Assembly (NCBI GenBank): GCA_014773175.1
Contig: VXCM01000318.1
Coordinates: 30,001 to 94,000, forward strand
Reading direction: 5' to 3'
From: Lucifuga dentata
Taxonomy: Eukaryota > Chordata > Actinopteri > Ophidiiformes > Bythitidae
Length of the DNA stretch: 64,000 nucleotides
The notes beneath the pieces are model-generated. The model worked only from the letters and a program-made list of their open reading frames with translations. It was not told the DNA's origin and searched no databases. Shown piece after piece: positions 54,209 to 63,183 of this stretch; position 1 is the first letter of the stretch; each line of letters begins with the position of its first letter. The translations under genes were made by a program, and so were the position numbers.

Positions 54209-55606
54209 AAAGTTTAATGGACACGAGGCTTGTACAAATCATTGGAGATGGAGGGGTGATGGGACAGCAGGGTCCATTTGTTTTGCCTCTCCTCCTGCAG
54301 CAGGAAGGTAAACCTTGTCTTGTTTTCTCACATTCTCCTTTCTTACCATGACCTTTATGGCTTTGTGCTTCCTGAAGCGACAGTTTTTGCTCAAATTGAG
54401 GGTTAAGGTCTGCCCGTTTAGAATGCTCTAACTACTGCAAAGGCATGACGAGAGGAGGTGTAGAGTGAGGAAAAAAATGAAGGTGTAGATGCAGTTTTGT
54501 TTTGCCTTTTTCCAGATGCCACAAATTCTTGAATAATGAATATTTCTGATATTCAAAAGAATACTGTATCTTTCATTTGAACACAGTTTAGATTATTCCC
54601 AGCCTTGTAATTAAAACCAGAAATCAAGACAATTCATGTTGGACTTTTTTTTTTTTACCTTCAATGTGGAGTTGTAAGTTTTATGAAAATGGATTAAGTA
54701 AAAAAAAACTTAGAGTTCTCAGGTTTCAAAAGTAATCCTTTTATTATGAGGGCCTCAGATGTTTTTACATGTAACCAATCACACCCACAACCACAGCATG
54801 CTTCTAAAGCACCAGTCAGGAGAGGTGATTAAAAAAAAATGTAAAAGGAATAGATGCACATAATCGTATAATTGCATAATTGTAAAGACTATCATCAATA
54901 AGTGAAAAAAAAATGTGGCACTTCAGGGACTTTGTTCCTAAGCTTTCCTTTCAAAATAGAAAGGACAAGGAAAATACTCATCTGAGAAGCTTATGAAAGG
55001 TTTAAAGAAGCTCCAGGAATATCGGTTAGGAATTGCTCACTCAATGCATGGAAGAAAATCTCCTGTATTATACGTAGTGCGTGTGTGGGCTATGTACTAA
55101 AGTTAAATGTCGAGAATAATCCTTTTTGAGTAAAACAGCATTATGGCTGATATGGGGTACAGAGAGGTAAAGAGATTGGGTCTCATAAAACCATTTATCA
55201 TGTGTAGTTTTTGTATTGTCATTTAACTGCCACCCACTCTCTTGTTTTCTCAATCTGTTCATATCTCAACAAGCCAAAAGACTTGTCCAAATATTAGAGG
55301 GAAGTTGGGGACAGTCATATACAGTACATACACTCACAGTACTAGATTGAGGAAACATTGACTTAAAATTGAGCTTGCTGGAATGAGAGACTGCATGCAA
55401 CAAAATATAAAGTCTAGAATCTAGAGTGAGACACTGACAAAGCCAGTAAGGAATGTAAGGGTGGAGTGGGTGAGGGGAATTGATGCACAAAACATACTGC
55501 ATCGAACCAAAGTAGTGCTCCAAGGAGGATGCATCAGCAGTCCATTCATGTACCTCTATTTTTCACTAAAGGACAAAGCAAGAAGAGTAACGGAACAATG
55601 GGGGGA

Positions 55607-55610
<4 letters not shown>

Positions 55611-55639
<29 letters not shown>
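55611..55639. repeat. (GA)n microsatellite
   Basis: A GA run about 2.3 kb upstream of the lrrc4 start codon, the first of three GA tracts approaching the gene. Confidence 0.92.
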
Positions 55640-55641
<2 letters not shown>

Positions 55642-56107
55642 CAAAAGAGACAGCACTAGAAAGAAAGAGAGGTGATAGAACAAAATTACAGCACATCATT
55701 AGAGAGGTCAAACAAGGAAGTGTAAGAAACAGTGTCCCATCTATCTGCGTTTGCCACAAGTAATAATGGACAGCTTTGCATTTAATTTGTGGGCTGCATT
55801 ATTTTTGGGGAAGAGGGGGTTAAAATGTGGTTGCTGTGGGAATGCCACTTGTCCATCTCTGCTGTTTGCCTGTCTATTCCCCTTAGCCATGCAAAGCCTA
55901 AGAAAGCCACAGAAAAAGAGACTGGGAGATTTTAAAAAATGAGAGCAGACAGCAAGAGCAAACTTGTTTTTGAAGAAGTACATCTCTAAAAAGGTCTGAG
56001 TGCTTTGAGCTCTCCGAACTACCTCAGGACACTGCAGAGAGAGCAGGAGGGAGGCAGGGAGAGGGAAAGAGTGAGAGAGAGAATGCGAGAGAGAGCAAAA
56101 GAGAGCG

Positions 56108-56110
<3 letters not shown>

Positions 56111-56154
<44 letters not shown>
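56111..56154. repeat. (GA)n microsatellite near lrrc4 5' end
   Basis: A 44-bp GA run, preceded by another ~60 bp of interrupted GA-rich sequence from about 56037. Confidence 0.93.
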
Positions 56155-56156
<2 letters not shown>

Positions 56157-56770
56157 CACGCCGGTGCGCCGCACGCTCTCTCTTTTACTGCTACAACGGA
56201 TCCTTTCCACATCAACGCTACTGTTAATGTCATGCCTGTAAGCTGCGTGCTCTCTCAGTGCTTGCCTTGCCTGTCTTGCTTTTCTCCTTGGTCAGACGCT
56301 ACATTAGCGAGGGGGTACTGATCACCACGAGGAGAAGAGAAAAAAAAGAACTGGAAAACAAGAAGAAAAAAGAAACAAGCCAGAGAGAGGGAAGGAGAAA
56401 CTGCGCACCATCCCTCCTCCCTCCAACCAACCTCGATCAACCTGGCTACAACACCCCCACTTCTCCCNATCCCCCAACCCACTCCCCCCTCTGAAGAAAT
56501 TGACGGATTATTGGGAAGTGCACGGGAGGCAGGCTGCAGCTGCTGCTGTGTGTGCTTGCTACTGCTGCTGTAAGCTTCACAGGAATGATGTGTGGTTGCA
56601 TTTGCTGCTGTCGCAACTATGGCTGCTGAGGCTGGAGCGTGTGGCTAGTTAAGAGAAGGAAGACGCTAATGAAGGCGGCGTGTGTTGCCTAGCCCTTTCA
56701 ACCCCCACTGAGCACTACAGGAAGAAAAATCAAGTGGACACGACGGCATACTGAGGGACAGCAAGAGAAG

Positions 56771-56773
<3 letters not shown>

Positions 56774-56819
<46 letters not shown>
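56774..56819. repeat. (GA)n microsatellite in putative lrrc4 5' exon
   Basis: A 46-bp GA run within the likely lrrc4 5' UTR. Confidence 0.93.
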
Positions 56820-56826
<7 letters not shown>

Positions 56827-57504
56827 GGGTGGTCAGACTGACTAACCAACCAACTGACTGATTGACCACTAAAAAGTGAACAGAGGAATACAGAAGAATC
56901 TGTTTTTTTGCCTTGTGAACCCCCCACCATCATAAGCAAAAGGCAAAGAACATTTCAAAGGACTGTGGAATTGTCATTCAACCTCTTCTCCTCTCTCTCC
57001 CTCCTCCCCTTCCTTTCTCCTTTTTTTGTTGTCCTTTCTGCTTTGGATTTTGGTGCACAGTAAATTGTGCGTGTGTGTTTCTGTGTATTCGCCTGTGCTA
57101 TGGAGATCTGGGTAAGGTGTCTGGCAGGGGGATCGACTGTTGGATTCCAAGGACAGGCAAGAGAAGAGGAGCCGACAGCAAGAAGTGAGCAGAGGAGCAC
57201 TGCTGCTTTTGGAGCTTGACTGGATTCCTACCTACAATTTTTATTTTTATAATCAACAAGGAAAGAGAAAAAACACTCAGAGGTCCTTCAAACCTTTCTA
57301 TTTGGATGTATGGATTTACAAAAGGGCTCATTTTGGTTTAGTTCTGTGGCACTGATACGTGTTTTGAAAGAGCAGATAAAAAAAGGCATTCTTTGCTGTT
57401 CTTGGAATATACATACATCTGATTTGAAAACCACAGCTTTCTGAGATTGCAAAAAGGAGGAAAGTTATATATCTCAATTCAAGGACCTGTAATAATAATT
57501 TGAG

Positions 57505-57892
57505 GTAGGTGTCTAGTGTTTCGACCCCTCTTTGCATCAATTCGTAACATCCTACCGTCCTCTCTGTCTAGTAAAAAGGTTTTTGGTTGTTTGATTTGCC
57601 ATTCTCTCCTTCTCATACACACCTTTCAGAAATGCCAGCACTCTCTACCCTCCCCTATCATTCTGCTGTTAAGCACAGTTAATGGGAGTAAAAGGATTGC
57701 TTAACTGTGGCTAGGTCAGGTTCTCTTGCCCCTCAGTAAGCATCTAAACCCCACCTTTTCCTCTTGGCCTCTTCAGGCCCTTCACTTACCAATTCTGGTT
57801 TCCTTAACTATATTACCCAAAAACCAAGTATTTTCCTTTTCCCCAAAGCCCCCAAACACTACCCTCAAACACCCCCTCATCCTCCCCCCCAG
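57505..57892 (+). other. lrrc4: Probable 5' UTR intron of lrrc4
   Basis: The region starts at a GTAGGT donor and ends with a long C/T-rich tract followed by CCCCCCCAG at 57892, 29 bases before the start codon. The pyrimidine-rich content of the last ~250 bases and the AG next to the start fit a short 5' UTR intron. If the donor at 57112 is used, the intron is about 780 bp. Confidence 0.5.
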
Positions 57893-57921
57893 ATGATGCT
57901 GAATTATGAACGTGCCACATC

Positions 57922-60911
57922 ATGAGTCTCCTGGGGCGGGTAGCTGTGCATCGTGCCAGGAAAGCCGCCCTGCTCTGTGTAGTCTTTCTGATGGCGCGAG
58001 TGTGGAGCAGTGCCTCCCCGGCCTTGGCGGGGGCGGCAGTGTCTCAAGGATCCCAGGGCTGTCCACCACAGTGTTCCTGCAGTAATCAGCAGGGGAAGGT
58101 GGTGTGCACCCGACGTGGCCTCACCCGTGTGCCCCCAGGCATTCCTGCCAACACGCGACACCTCAATCTAATGGAAAACGCCATCGAGGCGGTGCAGGCT
58201 GACTCCTTCCGCCACCTGCACCACCTCGAGGTGCTCNATGGAAAACGCCATCGAGGCGGTGCAGGCTGACTCCTTCCGCCACCTGCACCACCTCGAGGTG
58301 CTCCAGCTTGGGCGAAATGCCATCAGGCAGATTGAGGTGGGCGCGTTCAATGGACTCACCAACCTCAACACACTGGAGCTTTTTGACAACCGACTGACAG
58401 TGGTGCCCAGTGGGGCCTTTGAGTACCTATCTAAACTAAGAGAACTGTGGCTAAGAAACAACCCCATTGAGAGTATCCCCTCCTATGCCTTCAACCGGGT
58501 GCCCTCCCTTATGCGATTGGACCTAGGAGAGTTAAGAAAACTGGAGTATATCTCTGAAGGAGCTTTTGAGGGCCTACAAAACCTCAAGTACCTCAACCTT
58601 GGCATGTGCAACATAAGGGGTGACATGCCAAATCTGAGCCCCCTCAAGGGCCTAGAGGAGCTTGAGATCTCTGAAAATCACTTCCCAGAGATAAAGCCAG
58701 GCTCCTTCAAAGGCATGCGCTCACTCAAAAAACTATGGGTGATGAATTCACAGATTACAGTGATAGAGCGCAATGCCTTTGATGACCTATCTTCACTGGT
58801 GGAGCTTAATCTTGCCCACAATAATCTGAGCGCTGTGCCACATGATTTGTTCACCCCGCTCAGGTACCTGGTGGAGCTTCATCTCCACCACAACCCTTGG
58901 AACTGTGGCTGTGAGGCTGTGTGGTTGGCACGATGGCTAAGGGAGTATATCCCTACTAACTCGACTTGCTGTGGACGCTGCCACGCACCTGCCAGCATGA
59001 GAGGACGACAGCTGGTCGAGGTGGACAAAGGTGAGGGTNCGCTGCCACGCACCTGCCAGCATGAGAGGACGACAGCTGGTCGAGGTGGACAAAGGTGAGG
59101 GTGCTACATTTCAGTGTTCTGCACCCTTCATTGCTGACGCTCCAAGAGACTTGAACATCTCAGCTGAACGAGTGGCCGAGCTCCGATGCCGCACTGCCTC
59201 AATGTCATCGGTGCGCTGGCTCCTACCCAATGGAACTATCCTGACACATGCCACCAGTCACCTAAGAATATCAGTCCTCAATGATGGTACACTTAATTTC
59301 TCAAATGTACTAGCAGCTGACACAGGAACTTACACCTGCATGGTGTCCAATGCAGCTGGGAACTCGAATGCCTCAGCTTACCTCAATGTGAGTGCAGCTG
59401 AGCTTAATACATCCAACTTGAGTTACTTCACTACAGTGACTGTGGAAGTCTTGGGGCCCACCACAGAGATGCCCAAGCCTAAAACCACCACCGCTGCTGC
59501 TGGAGCTGGGGTAGCTGGAGGAGGAGGAGGAGTAGGCCTTGGGACAACAACTACAACTGCTTCTCCCTCTGTCTTTCAGCCAGTCTTCATCTCCACACCC
59601 ACTGTACTGCTGCAAAGTACTGACAAACCAGCAGGTGCAGCAAAGCCATCTGTGGTACCAGGACCCCAGGGTGCCACTGGCAAGCCAGGCAAGTCAGGTC
59701 CCAGCCTGGACGAAGTGATGAAGACGACCAAGATCATAATCGGCTGCTTTGTGGCAGTGACATTGCTGGCTGCTGTCATGCTTATTGCCTTCTACAAACT
59801 GAGAAAGCGCCACCAGCAGAGGAGCACAGTGGCAGCTGCCCGGACTGTGGAAATTATTCAGATGGATGAGGATGATCTTCCACCACCAGCGTCAGCAGCT
59901 CAAGAGACAGCTCTTACATTACCTGAAATTCGGGACCATAACAGCATACACAAACTGGATTTTATTAGCCACAAGACTGACTATGGCTTTCCCAAACCTA
60001 GGGCAGAGTACAAACCCCAGCCTGACTTCACCCTTCACAAACCCAAGGCTGAGTATACCACATACAAGCCAAACATTGACTTCAGTAGCCACAAAACCAT
60101 CCCAGATTACAGCACTCACAAATCTACACCAGATTTTAGCCTTCATCGAACAAAGCCTGACTACAGTCCATTCAGACCAGACTACAGCACTCAAAAACCT
60201 AGAGCAGAATACAGCCCATTCAAACCAGGCTTTGGCACTCACCCAAAAACTAAATCAGATTATAGCCCTTTCAAACCAGATTATAGCACTCATCCCAGAC
60301 AGAAAACTGACTTCAGCCCATTCAAACGAGATTACAGCACCCAACCAAAACCAAAACATGACTACAGCCCTTTAAAATCGGACTACAATACACAACCTAA
60401 ATCTACAGCTGAATTCAGTCCATTCAAGCCCGACTTCAGCACTCACCCAAGACCCAAGCCTGATTACAGCCCATTTAAGGGTGACTACAGTACTCAGCCT
60501 AAACCCATAACAGACTACAGTGTCCAGAGATCTCAAACTGACATTACATACAAACCCAAGGACCCTTATACTCCTCATAAGGCTGCAACTAACTACAGCG
60601 CCTTCAACACTGACTTCAGCCCTCACACAGCGGATTACAGCGCCTTCAAGTCCGATTTTAGTCCCCACACTCAGAGACCTAAACCTGATTTCAGTCCACA
60701 CAAAATGGACTATAGCCCTCATAAGGTGGATTACAGCAGTCTACAGCCCAAATATAACACCTATAAACCAACTGGTCATGGAGCTAAATGGACAGACAAC
60801 AATGTTGGAAACTCTCTGCCTCGAGCCTTGCCCAGCACCATTACAGCAATGGCTGAGCCCTTTGTCATAAAAACTCACACCAAGGAAAAGGTACAGGAAA
60901 CTCAGATTTAA
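57922..60911 (+). CDS. lrrc4: Leucine-rich repeat-containing protein 4 (netrin-G ligand 2), with expanded cytoplasmic tail; frame broken by two assembly duplications
   Basis: LRRC4/NGL-2 is a type I postsynaptic adhesion protein that binds netrin-G2 and recruits PSD-95. Counting the duplicated blocks 58171-58303 and 58976-59102 once each gives an uninterrupted frame of about 952 residues. Visible parts are: signal peptide (~1-40); LRRNT with C47, C51, C53, C62; LRRs ~78-300; LRRCT beginning NPWNCGC (C306, C308, then CCGRC and C355); Ig domain with C379, W389 and C429 (YTC); Gly/Thr-rich stalk; transmembrane helix ~561-583 ([12 protein letters not shown]); then [19 protein letters not shown] and a C-terminal ETQI class I PDZ ligand. 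It matches LRRC4 rather than LRRC4B or LRRC4C at [15 protein letters not shown] and GNSL, and antisense nesting in snd1 agrees. The ATG follows a splice acceptor closely, and an upstream ATG at 57894 hits a stop within 11 codons. Human LRRC4 is 653 residues as I recall; the excess is mostly a repeat-rich tail. Confidence 0.96.
58171..58303 (+). other. lrrc4: Assembly artefact: 66-bp exact duplication around an N inside lrrc4
   Basis: Bases 58171-58236 are repeated exactly at 58238-58303, separated by the single N at 58237. Both copies encode [13 protein letters not shown] and following residues. The 67 extra bases break the frame. LRRC4 homologues have this segment once, so I read this as two contig ends sharing an unmerged overlap. 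Confidence 0.93.
58976..59102 (+). other. lrrc4: Assembly artefact: 63-bp exact duplication around an N inside lrrc4
   Basis: Bases 58976-59038 recur exactly at 59040-59102 with the N at 59039 between them. The segment encodes [19 protein letters not shown] in the LRRCT-to-Ig linker. Removing one copy plus the N (64 bases) restores the frame into the Ig domain. Confidence 0.93.
59952..60770 (+). repeat. lrrc4: Coding tandem repeat in the lrrc4 cytoplasmic tail (Y/F-S-rich units)
   Basis: Residues ~634-906 consist of about 33 degenerate units of 7-10 residues, each starting Asp/Glu plus Tyr/Phe, for example [34 protein letters not shown] and DFSPHKM. Between about 60158 and 60520 a 7-residue and a 9- or 10-residue unit alternate to form about seven copies of a ~17-residue (51-bp) higher-order repeat. 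Copies differ at synonymous positions (TAC/TAT, AGC/AGT) while the Tyr/Phe-Ser core is kept, which suggests selection on the protein. The array ends in YNTYKP followed by GHGAKW, which corresponds to a single segment of the mammalian tail. Eleven units carry a Tyr/Phe-Ser-Pro core. Confidence 0.9.
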
Positions 60912-61447
60912 AAGGCCCCCCAAAAGGCTCCCTCTCCTTTATCTAGGTCCCTAGCTCCCTCCCAACCCTGTTCCATTGCCCTTTTCCCTCCTTTCATCAT
61001 AAATTCATGCAATAGAATGCACAACATAAAGAGGACAGGAACTACTTTTTTTGTACAGAGGACAAACTTAAAGACTGATGTTTTCTTGTTGTACATGCTT
61101 ATAAATATATATATATGGACAAACTGAAACTACCATGGGCTGGTGATAGAGAAAAATATATTAAAAAGAAATTGAAACTATTTTCTAAATTGTAACTTCT
61201 ATTTAAAATGATGAGTTGTTTAAGATGCTGTCTTGACTTTGACAAATGAGCATAGTCTTGTTTTAAAAAAGGGGCGTTCTGTGTCATTTTTAAACCATGC
61301 TACAGAGAATGCAGTGATAAGAAAAATATTTATACAGAGATGACTTTCTTTAACAAAAATAGAAAAAGGTCAGTGTCGATCTTTACAGGTTTATCTTGTA
61401 AAAGCACCAAGAATTTGTACTGTGCCAAATGTTATAAATGCAATAAA
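60912..61447 (+). other. lrrc4: lrrc4 3' UTR to first polyadenylation signal
   Basis: After the stop codon at 60909-60911 the sequence is AT-rich and non-coding. The first good AATAAA hexamer is at 61442-61447. A further AATAAA cluster occurs around 62390-62410, so a longer 3' UTR is possible. Confidence 0.55.
61442..61447 (+). terminator. lrrc4: Candidate polyadenylation signal of lrrc4
   Basis: A canonical AATAAA lies about 530 bases after the lrrc4 stop codon in an otherwise non-coding AT-rich region. Cleavage site use cannot be judged from sequence alone. Confidence 0.45.
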
Positions 61448-62358
61448 AAGGATTTTTGGAAGAAAAAGGAAGCATTAGAGAGAAATGTTTTCCCCTTTCT
61501 CATCTTCTCTTGGTGTATACTGTAATGATCAGCCAAATGCGTTAGACACTGCAGTAAGATGCTGCAGCTTTAGTTTAACCCTACATGTGCCAAATGACTC
61601 AAACAGAATGAATCATAGTGCTGAAGTAAATTGTGCCTTTTTCTTAATCTCTCAGCACCTTCATTGCATTATTTTTTTTAAACATCTAACGGAAGAACTT
61701 GCTCAGTCTTTATACCATTAATGTGAGTCATGGTGCCTCATCAAGGTGTGGCTGATCAAAAGCCTGTATTCAATCTGTGAGATCAAATGTTTCATAAGCG
61801 CATTAACAAAGATGTCAAACAATAATGTTCTACAGATAAGTGTAGAAAACTATCACAACATCTAATATTCACCAGTTTCATTGGTTGTTACACAATGCTT
61901 CTGACGAATGTGCTGATAGTGTTATATGTAACCCTTTTCTTACATTCATTAACTGTTGTTATTAATCTTGTAATTAATGAGTGAAAGAGGCTGACAAATA
62001 CAGGTGAAACGGTGTTTGCGATTTGAGACTGTCTTGCTCTTTGCCAAAAAATATAGATCTTCATTTCACTTTTCATTGCATTGCCAGCTGTTGTGCCTTC
62101 ATCAATCTGTGTAGGGGCTTTTTTATGGTGACAAATGAATTTGGGGTCTCACTGTTAACTGTACATTTTTCATCTTCGATAATATTACCCCTCTCAATCA
62201 TAATACAGCTTCACAGTTCTCTAGCTAACAAAGAAAGATAACGTACATAGTGATTAGTAGGTATGACATGTACAGGTGAGACAGTTTGTTTTAGGAAGCC
62301 ATAAGCAACCATGAACATGAAGACCTTGCTATTGCTTTGTAGAGAGTGAGTACCAAGC

Positions 62359-62485
62359 AAACTGGTATATTCACTTGTGTGAAAAACTGAAAAAAAATAA
62401 ATAAAAAAAAAAAAATTCTGTNAAACTGGTATATTCACTTGTGTGAAAAACTGAAAAAAAATAAATAAAAAAAAAAAAATTCTGT
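62359..62485 (+). other. Assembly artefact: 63-bp duplication around an N
   Basis: Bases 62359-62421 are repeated exactly at 62423-62485 across the N at 62422. The duplicated block contains the A-rich AATAAA cluster, which therefore probably exists once. Confidence 0.9.
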
Positions 62486-62767
62486 GTGAACTAGGAGTAC
62501 TAAGCAGTAAAAGATCATGTTTGGAGAAGGGTTATTTTTCTGAGAAATGACAAGGAGAATACTCCAAAAGAGTTCCATAAGACTGCTGAAAGCTGATTAA
62601 GTTATTTAAGAAACAAGACAACTAAGTCTTTGAGGTGCGTGACATCAGCACATCCACAGTTATTGCCTGTATTGGCTGGCAAAGCTTTGGCATAGTGGTG
62701 TGGTTGTTGACTAGTACAGAGGTTTAGTTGTTGACACTAGTTTATATAAGCCATGGGAAATGTGGTT

Positions 62768-62804
62768 AAAAAAAAAAAAAAAAAAANAAAAAAAAAAAAA
62801 AAAA
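62768..62804. repeat. Poly(A) tract with N
   Basis: An A homopolymer with N at 62787. Confidence 0.9.
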
Positions 62805-63157
62805 CAGAGATTACCTGTAAGAGCCACAGTAGTAATTACTAACTCTTTGCTCTGCCTTTTCAAATATGAGACAGAAGTTAAACAAGGAAGGTGGTTGAAT
62901 AAAAGGAGTGAGAGGTTGACATTATGTATCACAAGAATACTAAAGTGGTGTCTGAGAGCTTGGATATGATGTGTTTAACATGCAGTACAGGCTGTCAGAA
63001 GAGGAGAGTGACATCTGAGTTTGTTGGGTGACAATGCCAGCAATGAGAAATTAGGAAGTGACAGAGGGAGGAAGAGAATGAGACTGTAAGAGACAAGGTT
63101 AAAGAAAATAGCTGAAGAAAGGAACAAGCAGAAATAGAACTGCCTCATTGCACCAGC

Positions 63158-63183
63158 TTTTTTTTTTTTTTTTTTTTTTTTTT
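63158..63183. repeat. Poly(T) tract
   Basis: An uninterrupted 26-bp T homopolymer. Confidence 0.9.

Larger units (their letters stand above)
34168..55999 (-). other. snd1: Large snd1 intron, part upstream of lrrc4
   Basis: This is the left part of the giant snd1 intron that contains lrrc4. It holds simple repeats (43294, 43532, 45810, 48087, 48268, 54184, 55611), a hAT-type MITE at 47290-47512 and a LINE 3' end at about 47521-47895. The remainder looks single-copy, AT-rich and non-coding. It is the natural place for lrrc4 cis-regulatory elements, but none can be identified by eye. Confidence 0.85.
56000..57504 (+). other. lrrc4: Probable lrrc4 promoter-proximal region and non-coding 5' exon
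   Basis: LRRC4 genes usually have a non-coding first exon and a single coding exon. This stretch precedes the coding exon. It contains two long (GA)n tracts and CTG-rich sequence, and it ends at a plausible donor (TGAG then GTAGGT, donor at 57505). A second, stronger-looking donor (CTGG then GTAAGG) lies at 57112. The transcription start cannot be placed. Several short upstream ATG frames lie within it. Confidence 0.4.

Noticed and set aside
58168..58467. Minus-strand open frame opposite the lrrc4 LRR region
   Set aside because: It is antisense to well-conserved LRR codons and runs through the artefactual duplication. No independent support.
57922..59102. lrrc4 as a frameshifted pseudogene
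   Set aside because: Both breaks coincide with N-flanked exact duplications, and the collapsed frame is intact and strongly conserved.
59866..60722. Long open frames in the other plus frame and on the minus strand across the lrrc4 tail
   Set aside because: They are by-products of the stop-free tandem coding repeat. The lrrc4 frame has family homology and a proper end, and the others have none.
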